Assembly (NCBI RefSeq): GCF_014202905.1
Contig: NZ_JACHHY010000004.1
Span: 124,001-188,000, forward strand
Direction: 5' to 3'
Length of the DNA stretch: 64,000 nt
Origin: Chitinivorax tropicus
GTDB taxonomy: Bacteria; Pseudomonadota; Gammaproteobacteria; Burkholderiales; SCOH01
The stretch's first letter is position 1. Each line of letters begins with the position of its first letter. A program made the position numbers and the translations under genes. Positions 1 to 7,552 of the stretch are shown here, piece by piece. The notes under the pieces were generated by a model, which was not told the origin of the DNA, did no database searches, and was given only the letters and a program-made list of their open reading frames with translations.

Positions 1-1016
1 CCCGCGCCCGCCCCGGCGATGATGACCAGATCGCCAGGTTTGATCTTGCCCAGCCGGATCGATTCGAACAGCGCCATTGGCACCGATGCGGAAACCAGGC
101 AGGCACAGTCTGACAGCCTGATCACATAGCGTTCGGGAGAGAGGCCTAGTTTCTGCGCCCACGCCTCGACCAGGATCTTCGACGGTTGGTGGAAAACCAT
201 GGTGTGGATATCGTCTGCACGATGGCCTGTCTTGCGCAGCAATTGATTGACCATGTCTGGAATGGTCTCTGGCATGAATCGCGCAATGGCTTCCTGGGCT
301 TCCGGTTTCAGCGTGAAATAGGCACCAAATTGATCGGCGTAGGCGTCAGGCGTCGCTGCAGTGTCAGCGGCCTTGGGGTAGCGCCACTGCACGGTGGCGA
401 GGTCATAATGCTGGGCATCGCTGTGATAGACCGCGTCCACCCAGTCTGCCGTCACCTCATCGGCATTGGCAGCGGTCAACACCGCTGCTGCCGCACCATC
501 ACCGAAATTGGTCGAGGACTTGCAGGTGTAGTCCACCAAAGCTGACATGCGCTCTGTCGAGCAGATCAACGCACGTTGGATTCGCCCTTGCTTGATCAGA
601 TTGACCGCTGTCTGCATCTGGAACAGAAAGCTGGCACATTCCACTTCGATATCTGCGTGCAGTGCGCGGTGTGCGCCCAGTTTGGCTTTCAGCAGGCCCG
701 ACAGCCGGGGGGCGAAATGGCGGCTGTCGGTGGTGCCATCATGTGAAACAAATGGCGAGGTGATATTCGTCAACACCAGATCGAGCTGCGCAGCCTCGAT
801 GCCTGCGTAGTCCAAGGCTCGGGCCGCTGTCTGCCAAGCCAGGGTCAGCTCCGATTCGCCGGCTGTTTCATCCACCACATAGCGGGATTCGATCCCCCAG
901 AATTGCCACCAGGCTGGCTGGATACCTTCGATCCGATCAAAAGCCGGGTCATCGTTCCGTAACAGGCGCGAGGGAAGGGTGTAGGCCAGGCTGGCCATCT
1001 GAACGGCTGGGGTCAT
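1..1016 (-). CDS. pqsC: PqsC-like KASIII-family condensing enzyme (partial, 3' end outside window)
   Basis: Translated from an ATG at 1016; SD GGAG lies 6 bases upstream and the stop of the PqsB-like gene is 3 bases before the start. About 338 residues are visible and the C-terminus runs off the left edge. The thiolase fold reads as a FabH relative. The nucleophile Cys127 sits in ECASF and a His in VFHQP, but the Asn of the usual Cys-His-Asn triad is absent: where FabH has GNTSAAS this protein has DCACLVSAS. A Cys-His pair without Asn is the known signature of PqsC of Pseudomonas, and WWQFWG near residue 36 also fits my memory of that family. PqsC condenses octanoate with 2-aminobenzoylacetate to make alkylquinolones as a heterodimer with PqsB. 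Family call is fairly sure; the exact product is inferred. Confidence 0.75.
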   Translation of the reverse strand, partial: MTPAVQMASLAYTLPSRLLRNDDPAFDRIEGIQPAWWQFWGIESRYVVDETAGESELTLAWQTAARALDYAGIEAAQLDLVLTNITSPFVSHDGTTDSRHFAPRLSGLLKAKLGAHRALHADIEVECASFLFQMQTAVNLIKQGRIQRALICSTERMSALVDYTCKSSTNFGDGAAAAVLTAANADEVTADWVDAVYHSDAQHYDLATVQWRYPKAADTAATPDAYADQFGAYFTLKPEAQEAIARFMPETIPDMVNQLLRKTGHRADDIHTMVFHQPSKILVEAWAQKLGLSPERYVIRLSDCACLVSASVPMALFESIRLGKIKPGDLVIIAGAGA

Positions 1017-1019
1017 GCG

Positions 1020-1892
1020 TCACTCCATCACGAAACAGCCAACACGCGACTTGAACACATCGAGCGTGAGAGCCAATTGATTGGTACCACTCGAACGGCC
1101 AGACTGCCGCAGCCGGTCTGCCAGCCAAGCGGGGAATTGGAAGAGCATTGGGACATCAGTGGACGCGTGCTCGATCATGATGTGATCGGCACGATGAGCC
1201 CACGTCTGGTGAGGTAACCACGGGCTGAGCCAGGATTCGCAGAACAGGCGGTCAACCGGGCCATCCTGCGAGCTGAGCACTGACTCGATGATGGTCTCGA
1301 AGACACGCCCGACCTGGGCGGGGTGTGCGGCAAAGCGCTGGGCCTGGGCGTCGTAGCAGCTATCCAACCGGGCGTAGCAGCCGGTATCGTGTATCTGCGC
1401 AACAGACAGTGCCGGGGCACTTACCAATGGTGGAATGCCCAGCTCGCCATAGGCTGCACGATGAGGCCGGCGCCCCGAGGTGAGCACAATGGCCCCCGCG
1501 CCATCGCTGAATCCACTGCCTGCGACCTGGGCGACATCGGCCAGGCATTCTGCCCGGACAACCAAGGCACGACGGTAGCCCAATTGGCGGCAGTAGCTTT
1601 GCGCGATGTCCAACGCGAACGACCAGTCCGCATCCAGCAGGTCGAAGACCACCGCATGGCTGGCGCGCAGATCACGTTGAATAGGGTGGCTGAGCCTGGG
1701 CCCGGCAATGTTGGCGGCTGTTGCCACCCGGCTGGGCGAAATCGACAGGCTGATGATCAGATCGATTTCCGAGGGGAGGGTACGGGCTTGCGACAATGCC
1801 TGTCGCGCCGCTTTGACGGCATAGTCGCTGGCCAGTGCGTTGGGGTTGGGTGGGGTATCCGGCAAGGCAATGCCGGCGCCAAGAATGTTCAC
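1020..1892 (-). CDS. pqsB: PqsB-like non-catalytic KASIII-family partner
   Basis: A 290-residue thiolase-fold protein. The GTG at 1892 is chosen because AAGGAAGG lies 8 bases upstream; an upstream ATG at 1961 would add 23 unrelated residues. Where FabH has its catalytic Cys this protein reads VFDLLDADWSFAL, with no Cys, and the active-site His and Asn motifs are also missing, although the GFSDGAGAIVL loop is kept. A dead subunit followed directly by a Cys-His subunit is the arrangement of PqsB and PqsC, which form an obligate heterodimer. The segment around residues 43-90 (EIDLIISLSISP, SHPIQ, VVFDL) resembles PqsB. It lies 216 bases after the ligase gene and 3 bases before the PqsC-like gene. 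Other non-catalytic KAS-like proteins remain an alternative. Confidence 0.7.
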   Translation of the reverse strand: MNILGAGIALPDTPPNPNALASDYAVKAARQALSQARTLPSEIDLIISLSISPSRVATAANIAGPRLSHPIQRDLRASHAVVFDLLDADWSFALDIAQSYCRQLGYRRALVVRAECLADVAQVAGSGFSDGAGAIVLTSGRRPHRAAYGELGIPPLVSAPALSVAQIHDTGCYARLDSCYDAQAQRFAAHPAQVGRVFETIIESVLSSQDGPVDRLFCESWLSPWLPHQTWAHRADHIMIEHASTDVPMLFQFPAWLADRLRQSGRSSGTNQLALTLDVFKSRVGCFVME

Positions 1893-2076
1893 TGCACTTT
1901 CCTTCCTTGATACAAGATTCACTACGCCCCGCACTGGGTTTCGGTAGTGCGGGATGGACACAAACGGCTTTCAATCCACTGGGGGGCGTTCAACCCCGCC
2001 CAGATTCTGTTGGTATGGCGCCACAACCCAGGTCAATGCAGGTTCTGAGGTAAGACCGGCTGCCCGGTGAGTCATA

Positions 2077-2095
2077 TGGCAGGGTGGGGCGCGCC
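2077..2095 (+). repeat. Left copy of 19-bp inverted repeat bracketing the ligase gene
   Basis: TGGCAGGGTGGGGCGCGCC. Its exact reverse complement is at 4242-4260. This copy lies 13 bases beyond the ligase stop codon. No target-site duplication is obvious in the flanks. Confidence 0.75.
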
Positions 2096-2108
2096 ATCGG
2101 CACAACGC

Positions 2109-3734
2109 CTAGGCCATGGCTGCATGGCGCAATCGGAAGCGTTGCAACTTGCCTGTTTCATTGCGGGGCAGGGCGGTGTGATACTCGATCACCCGTGGGT
2201 ACTTATATGGTGCGATTTGTTGTTTGACATACTGTTGCAGATCCTGGGTCAACTGCTCGGAGGGCTCGAAACCCGGCCTGGGCACGACGTGTGCGCACAC
2301 CACCATGTTGCGGTCCGCATCTGGCTGCCCCACCACCGCACATTCCGCGACCGCAGGGTGTTGCAGCAGAATGTCCTCGATCTCGACAGGGGCGATGTTG
2401 TAGCCAGCGCTGATGATCAGATCATCGACGCGGGCCTGATAGAACAAATAACCGTCCTCATCCATGTAATAGGCATCACCGGTGAGATTCCAGCCGCCCT
2501 GCACATAATCCGCTTGGCGCGGATCATCGAGATATCGACAACCCGTCGGCCCTTTGACGGCCAATCGGCCTACCTGATAGGGCGGCAGTGGGCGGCCCAG
2601 CTCATCCACCACACGGGCCTGATAGCCTGGAATGGCCTTGCCAGTGGCCCCCGGGCGTACCTGCTGCTCATCGGCTGATACAAAAATGTGCAGCAATTCC
2701 GTGGCGCCGATTCCATCGATGAGTTCGATCCCCGTCAATTGTCGCCAACTGTTACGAGTGGAAACCGGCAGAACCTCGCCCGCCGAAACACACTTGCGCA
2801 GGCTGCGTAACTCGGCAGCCTTGGCCACCGCAGCCATGGCCCGATACGCGGTGGGGGCGGTGAACAGGACGCTGATCTGATGTTGTGCAATGGCGGTGCG
2901 CAACTGCTCTGGCGCACCTTTTGCCAGTAAGACGGTAGAGGCACCGATGCTGAGCGGAAACAGCAACAGCCCTCCCAGTCCGAAGGTAAACCCCAGCGGC
3001 GGGGAGCCCGAAAAGACATCTGTTGCGTCGGCTCGCAGAATGTACTGCGGGAAGCACTGGCAGATGGCCAACACATCGCGGTGGAAATGCACCGTGGCCT
3101 TGGGTTGCCCGGTGGTGCCCGATGTGAACGCAATCAGACAGGCATCGTCAGCCGCCGTCGGCACATTGTCGAAACAGCCATCCTTGCTTGCCATGAGCGC
3201 TTCCAGCCCCTGTGCCGACTCGTCATGGTAAAAACACACCGATTGCAGATCAGGGCAGGCCATTGCAGCCAATTGCAACTCATCCGCCCGGCTTGCTTCG
3301 CAGATTGCATGTGAAATCCGCGCTTTCTGCACGATCTGTCGTAACTCCTTGGCGCGCAGCAAGGGCATGGTCGTCACCGCGACCCCCCCAGCCTTGACCA
3401 CGCCAAACCAAGCCGCTGCCAGCATAGGGTGATTCGCCCCGCGTAACAGCACGCGATTCCCCGCTACCAGGCCCATGTCTTCACGCAATACCTGGGCAAT
3501 GCGATTGGCCTGTGCCAGTAGCATCCGATACGTCCAGCAGCCACCCTCCTCAAATCGCAGCGCCACCCGATCCCCCCAACCACGGACATGGACGGCATCG
3601 TCGAGCAACGCTGCAGCACAATTCACTTGGCTCGGAAACTGCAGTTCGGGCAGATCAAATAGACATTCCGGCAGTTGATCAGGCGGGGGAAGCCCGTCTC
3701 GTGTAAACGTATCCAGGTGGGCGGTGTAATTCAT
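2109..3734 (-). CDS. Acyl-CoA synthetase of the 2-aminobenzoate/benzoate-CoA ligase family (PqsA position)
   Basis: A 541-residue AMP-forming ligase. The phosphate-binding loop TSGTTGQPKAT is at about 204-214, followed by DGIGATELLHIF, LTGDAYYMDEDGY and the C-terminal lysine motif PRNETGKLQR. The N-terminus (MNYTAHLDTF, DLPELQFP) resembles 2-aminobenzoate-CoA ligases of aerobic anthranilate degradation more than Pseudomonas PqsA. Such an enzyme would activate anthranilate, or a related benzoate, to its CoA thioester. It is first in the order ligase, PqsB-like, PqsC-like, matching pqsABC, so supply of anthraniloyl-CoA to an alkylquinolone route is the natural inference. Degradation genes such as a 2-aminobenzoyl-CoA monooxygenase are not seen here. 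The start has a weak SD (CTGGAAC). Substrate is unproven. Confidence 0.75.
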   Translation of the reverse strand: MNYTAHLDTFTRDGLPPPDQLPECLFDLPELQFPSQVNCAAALLDDAVHVRGWGDRVALRFEEGGCWTYRMLLAQANRIAQVLREDMGLVAGNRVLLRGANHPMLAAAWFGVVKAGGVAVTTMPLLRAKELRQIVQKARISHAICEASRADELQLAAMACPDLQSVCFYHDESAQGLEALMASKDGCFDNVPTAADDACLIAFTSGTTGQPKATVHFHRDVLAICQCFPQYILRADATDVFSGSPPLGFTFGLGGLLLFPLSIGASTVLLAKGAPEQLRTAIAQHQISVLFTAPTAYRAMAAVAKAAELRSLRKCVSAGEVLPVSTRNSWRQLTGIELIDGIGATELLHIFVSADEQQVRPGATGKAIPGYQARVVDELGRPLPPYQVGRLAVKGPTGCRYLDDPRQADYVQGGWNLTGDAYYMDEDGYLFYQARVDDLIISAGYNIAPVEIEDILLQHPAVAECAVVGQPDADRNMVVCAHVVPRPGFEPSEQLTQDLQQYVKQQIAPYKYPRVIEYHTALPRNETGKLQRFRLRHAAMA

Positions 3735-4241
3735 TGTTCCAGTTCCGTGGTTTTCAGCTGCTTATCCGATATCTTGAGTGGCGGTGAGAGGGTGGTATCT
3801 GCTATATAAAAGTCTATTTGACTTTTCGCATTTAAATGAATTTGAAATGCGCCAATTTGATAGGCGAGATCAGCATAAGAGAAGGCTAAATTGTTGTAAA
3901 TTCAAATGATATATTTTATATATTTGTTGTATTTGTATATAATAAACTTTGCTTATTTCTATTTGATTTTTTCGTTTTATTTCAATGATGCTCTATATTG
4001 TTTCAATATATTGTTTCGAAATTGATTGAATATCATGTGATTGAATGGCTGTTTTTTTGTGCTTTTGAGTAGATTGATGCTTGTTTGATCTTTGTCAAAG
4101 TCTGAGTGGTCTTTTGAAATTGTTTTGTCATGAAATGGAATGGTTGAGTAAATTGATTTGGTTTTAATGGCACAAGGCAAGAGGTTTTGATGAACGGTTG
4201 TGCAGATGGTGACAAGGCACCGCAAATCGGATGATGGATGA
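3735..4241. other. AT-rich intergenic region upstream of the ligase
   Basis: About 500 bases without a supported gene. From about 3790 to 4200 the sequence is strongly AT-rich, with runs such as ATATATTTTATATATTTG near 3908, in a GC-rich neighbourhood. It should hold the minus-strand promoter of the ligase operon. Such regions are typical targets of H-NS/MvaT-type silencers and LysR-type activators (PqsR in Pseudomonas), but I could not identify a specific operator. Confidence 0.6.
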
Positions 4242-4260
4242 GGCGCGCCCCACCCTGCCA
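4242..4260 (-). repeat. Right copy of 19-bp inverted repeat bracketing the ligase gene
   Basis: GGCGCGCCCCACCCTGCCA, the perfect reverse complement of 2077-2095. It sits at the edge of the AT-rich region, just before the nadM promoter region. The pair encloses one gene plus its upstream region, about 2.2 kb. Confidence 0.75.
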
Positions 4261-4268
4261 GATGAGAC

Positions 4269-4312
4269 TTGACATCGCATTTTGATGGGTGTCATCATGG
4301 CTGCTATGACAC
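4269..4312 (+). promoter_or_regulatory. Candidate control region of the NAD salvage genes with inverted repeat
   Basis: A TTGACA hexamer lies at 4269-4274. A perfect inverted repeat GTGTCAT-N10-ATGACAC lies at 4289-4312, about 60 bases before the nadM start. A -10-like TACAAT is at 4350-4355. The repeat looks like a dimer operator; the regulator is unknown. Confidence 0.45.
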
Positions 4313-4374
4313 TGCGATAGACGCGGTAGGGCTTCGGTAGCGAAGTCAATACAATGAATCGATGGAGAATCGAC

Positions 4375-5406
4375 ATGCAATACGATCTGATCATTTTCAT
4401 CGGGCGTTTACAGCCCCTGCACAACGCGCACCTGCATATCGTTCAGACTGCGCTGTCTCAAGCCAACCGTGTGTTGGTGCTGGCTGGCTCCAGCAACAAG
4501 CCTCGTACCATCAAAAATCCATTCACCTTCGATGAACGCGCCATCATGCTGCACCATTGCCTGGATGCCGAAGAGCGTGGGCGTGTGGCCATCAAGCCAT
4601 TGCGTGATTTTCTCTATAACGAAGCACAATGGCTCAAGGTGGTGCAGCAGGCAGTGGCGGACGAGAATCTGCCAAAAGGTGCTCGCATCGGCCTGATCGG
4701 CCACAGCAAGGATGCATCGTCCTATTATTTGAAGATGTTCCCACAGTGGGAGCTGATCGAGGTGGAAAACCTGTCGGGTCTGAACGCGACCGAGCTGCGC
4801 GACATGATGTTCTGCGATACCAACCGGGATGGACACTGGATGCGCTTGGCCACCAAGGTGCCTGCACCAGTGGCGGCTTTCTTGCAGAGTTTTGCACAAA
4901 GCCCGGAATACGACAGCCTGGTGCAGGAATACACCTTTACCCGTGATTACAAAGCTGCCTGGGCTCATGCGCCGTATCCGCCTACCTTCATGACGGTGGA
5001 TGCAGTGTTGACTTGCTCTGGACATGTATTGCTGGTCAAACGCCGTGCACAACCCGGTAAGGGGCTGTGGGCCCTGCCGGGCGGCTTTGTCGGGCAGACC
5101 GAGACCACCGAGCAGGCGATGATTCGTGAGTTGCGTGAGGAAACCCGAGTCAAGATCCTGCCATCGGTGCTGCGCGGCTCGATCAAGGCCAATCGCTTGT
5201 TTGATCACCCCGATCGAAGCCTGCGGGGCCGTACCCTGACCCAAGCGTTCCACATCGATTTTCCAAGCGGACAACTGCCTGAAGTCAAAGGTGGGGACGA
5301 TGCCGAGAAGGCGAAGTGGTTCCCCATCGCAGAGCTGGCATTGCTGGAGCCGGCCATGTACGAAGACCACGCTGAGATCATCAGCTATTTCCTAGGTATT
5401 GCCTAA
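4375..5406 (+). CDS. nadM: Bifunctional NMN adenylyltransferase / Nudix hydrolase
   Basis: A 343-residue two-domain protein. The ATG at 4375 follows GGAG; it is preferred over the in-frame ATG at 4354, which would add 7 residues before the conserved start. The N-terminal domain is a NadM-type nucleotidyltransferase with FIGRLQPLHNAH (residues 8-19, the HxxH motif). It makes NAD from NMN and ATP. The C-terminal Nudix domain carries GGFVGQTE and RELREET at roughly 238-261, but the last Gly of the Nudix box is replaced by Arg (REETRV). In characterised homologues this domain hydrolyses ADP-ribose. It leads a plus-strand salvage cluster followed by nadV, pnuC and nadR, a gene set that takes up and recycles nicotinamide compounds. 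The function call is firm. Confidence 0.92.
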   Translation: MQYDLIIFIGRLQPLHNAHLHIVQTALSQANRVLVLAGSSNKPRTIKNPFTFDERAIMLHHCLDAEERGRVAIKPLRDFLYNEAQWLKVVQQAVADENLPKGARIGLIGHSKDASSYYLKMFPQWELIEVENLSGLNATELRDMMFCDTNRDGHWMRLATKVPAPVAAFLQSFAQSPEYDSLVQEYTFTRDYKAAWAHAPYPPTFMTVDAVLTCSGHVLLVKRRAQPGKGLWALPGGFVGQTETTEQAMIRELREETRVKILPSVLRGSIKANRLFDHPDRSLRGRTLTQAFHIDFPSGQLPEVKGGDDAEKAKWFPIAELALLEPAMYEDHAEIISYFLGIA

Positions 5407-5460
5407 ACACTCGCGGGACAGACCCGCGTTTTACAGCCCTGAAACCGTTGGAGGTTCATT

Positions 5461-6840
5461 ATGTTCGACAATATTCTGCTGAATACCGATTCCTATAAAG
5501 CATCTCATTTCCTGCAATACCCCGCTGGGGCTGATGCCATGTTCAGCTATATCGAGTCCCGAGGTGGAGCGTGGGACAAGCTGGTGTTTTTTGGCCTGCA
5601 AAGCATTTTGAAGGAGTATCTGGGCAAGCCCATCACCCATGCCATGGTTGACGAGGCTGCCACGTTTTTCCAGGCGCATGGCGAGCCATTCAATGCCGTG
5701 GGTTTTCATCGCATCGTCGATGAGCTGGGAGGCTTTCTGCCGATCCGGATCAAGGCTGCGCCTGAAGGGCTGGTGGTGCCAACCCGGCAGGTGCTGGCCA
5801 CCATCGAATCCACCCATCCTGATTTCTTCTGGGTCGGCTCTTATTTCGAACCACTGTTGTTAAGAGTGTGGTACCCCGCCAGCGTTGCGACTCAGAGTTA
5901 TCATCTGAAACAGTTGATCCGTCACTATCTGGACATCAGCTGTGACAACCCGGATGGCGAGCTGCCGTTCAAATTGCATGATTTCGGTGCGCGCGGCGTA
6001 TCCAGCACTGAGTCATCTGCCCTGGGGGGCATGGCGCATCTGGTCAATTTCATGGGCAGCGATACCGTGATGGGTGTGGTGGCCGCCAAGCGTTATTATG
6101 GGGTGGAGATGGCCGCCTATTCGATCCCGGCGGCGGAGCACTCCACCATCACCAGCTGGGGGCGGGCTGGCGAGGTGGCGGCCTACCAGAACATGTTGAC
6201 CCAATTTGCCAAGCCGGGCAGTCTGGTGGCGGTGGTGTCTGATTCCTATGATATCTATCACGCCGTTGAACACATTTGGGGTGACACCTTGCGGCAGGCT
6301 GTCGTGGATTCCGGGGCGACTGTGGTGATCCGCCCGGACTCGGGCGACCCGGCAACCGTGGTGTTGAAATGCGCCCATTTGCTGGATGCACGCTTTGGCA
6401 GTACCGTGAATGGCAAGGGGTACAAGGTGCTCAAGCATGTGCGACTGATCCAGGGGGATGGTATCAACCCAAGCAGTGTGCGCGCCATTCTGGATGGCCT
6501 GCTGGCTGCTGGGTTCAGCGCCGAGAACGTGGCATTCGGCATGGGCGGCATGCTGCTGCAAGGTTTGAACCGCGACACCTTGAAATGGGCCATGAAATGC
6601 TCTGCCATGCGCATCCAGGGTGAATGGGTGGATGTCTACAAAGACCCGGTCACTGACTCGGGCAAGCGCTCCAAGCGAGGTCGTATTTCACTGTTTCGCA
6701 ATCAAGACGGCGAATATCGCTCGTTGCGGGTTGATGAGGTGATACCCGAGGGCTTTGATGAGGTGCTGGTACCGGTCTGGGAGAACGGCCAGTTGCTGCG
6801 GGACTTCAGTTTCGATGAAGTCCGCGCCAATGCGGTGTGA
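5461..6840 (+). CDS. nadV: Nicotinamide phosphoribosyltransferase
   Basis: A 459-residue NAMPT-family protein with a strong SD (GGAGG) before the ATG. It starts with LLNTDSYKASHFLQYP, typical of the family, and carries VSDSYDIYHAVEHIWG, VVIRPDSGDP and GGMLLQGLNRDTLKWAMKC. It converts nicotinamide and PRPP to NMN, which the NadM domain encoded just upstream can turn into NAD. This is the deamidation-free nicotinamide route, found in a minority of bacteria and in some phages (vibriophage KVP40 carries the same nadV plus NadM-Nudix combination). Length is normal for the family. The gap to nadM is 54 bases, so co-transcription is likely. A terminator follows directly. Confidence 0.93.
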   Translation: MFDNILLNTDSYKASHFLQYPAGADAMFSYIESRGGAWDKLVFFGLQSILKEYLGKPITHAMVDEAATFFQAHGEPFNAVGFHRIVDELGGFLPIRIKAAPEGLVVPTRQVLATIESTHPDFFWVGSYFEPLLLRVWYPASVATQSYHLKQLIRHYLDISCDNPDGELPFKLHDFGARGVSSTESSALGGMAHLVNFMGSDTVMGVVAAKRYYGVEMAAYSIPAAEHSTITSWGRAGEVAAYQNMLTQFAKPGSLVAVVSDSYDIYHAVEHIWGDTLRQAVVDSGATVVIRPDSGDPATVVLKCAHLLDARFGSTVNGKGYKVLKHVRLIQGDGINPSSVRAILDGLLAAGFSAENVAFGMGGMLLQGLNRDTLKWAMKCSAMRIQGEWVDVYKDPVTDSGKRSKRGRISLFRNQDGEYRSLRVDEVIPEGFDEVLVPVWENGQLLRDFSFDEVRANAV

Positions 6841-6848
6841 ATCGCGCC

Positions 6849-6875
6849 AAGCCGTGTCGCTGACACGGCTTTTTT
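6849..6875 (+). terminator. Intrinsic terminator after nadV
   Basis: GCCGTGTC (6851-6858), a 3-base loop, GACACGGC (6862-6869), then six T. It lies between nadV and pnuC, so pnuC-nadR may be read only partly from the nadM promoter. Confidence 0.8.
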
Positions 6876-6892
6876 CATGGAAGGGATGATAC

Positions 6893-7552
6893 ATGTTTCA
6901 GATGATGTTTGATTGGCTGAACATGCCGGCATTGGTTGCCTGGGGTGCGCCCATGTCCTGGGCCGAGGTGCTGGGCTTTGTCACGGGCATTGCCTGCGTG
7001 GCGCTGGTATGGCGGCAGAACATCTGGAATTACCCGATTGGTATCGCCAACAGCGCATTGTTGCTGATGCTGTTTGTCGATGCGCGTTTGTTCGCGGATG
7101 CGATATTGCAGATCCTGTTCATCGCATTGGGCTTGCGAGGTTGGTGGGAGTGGCTGCATGGCATTCATGGCGAAGGGCCGTTGCAAGTTGCGCGGGCAGG
7201 GCACCGCGAACTGTGGCTGGCGGCGCTGATTGGCCTGGCATTACAGGCTGTGATGTGGCCAGCCTTGTGGTATGTCAAAGGTGGTGCGCCTTTCCTGGAT
7301 GCGTTGGTGACTTCACTGAGCCTGGTCGCACAGGGGCTGATGAACCGCAAACGGCTGGAAAGCTGGCTGGTGTGGGTGGTGGTCGATCTGGTGTCGATTC
7401 CGCTCTATGTCAGTAAAGACCTGTATCTGGTCGCCCTGCTGTATGGTTTGTTCCTGGTCATGGCCTGCCATGGGTTTGTGGTCTGGCGCCGTGCACTGGG
7501 GGATCAGCAGGAGAGCGGATTGGTACTGGAGCCTGCCGATGGTCAAGCTTGA
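6893..7552 (+). CDS. pnuC: Nicotinamide riboside transporter PnuC
   Basis: A 219-residue hydrophobic protein with several membrane segments and the PnuC signature: WRQNIWNYPIGIANSALLL at about 41-59 and a GLRGWWEW motif near 81-88. PnuC facilitates entry of nicotinamide riboside, which is trapped by phosphorylation. The trapping enzyme, NadR, is encoded immediately downstream with a 14-base overlap, so the two are translationally linked. SD AAGGG precedes the ATG. The C-terminus ends in a short hydrophilic tail. Because a terminator separates it from nadV, expression may depend on readthrough or a weak local promoter that I could not identify. Confidence 0.9.
   Translation: MFQMMFDWLNMPALVAWGAPMSWAEVLGFVTGIACVALVWRQNIWNYPIGIANSALLLMLFVDARLFADAILQILFIALGLRGWWEWLHGIHGEGPLQVARAGHRELWLAALIGLALQAVMWPALWYVKGGAPFLDALVTSLSLVAQGLMNRKRLESWLVWVVVDLVSIPLYVSKDLYLVALLYGLFLVMACHGFVVWRRALGDQQESGLVLEPADGQA

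Noticed and set aside
3977-4380. Minus-strand frames of 82-115 codons in the AT-rich region
   Set aside because: Low-complexity, no SD, no family resemblance; they cross the right 19-bp repeat and the nadM start region.
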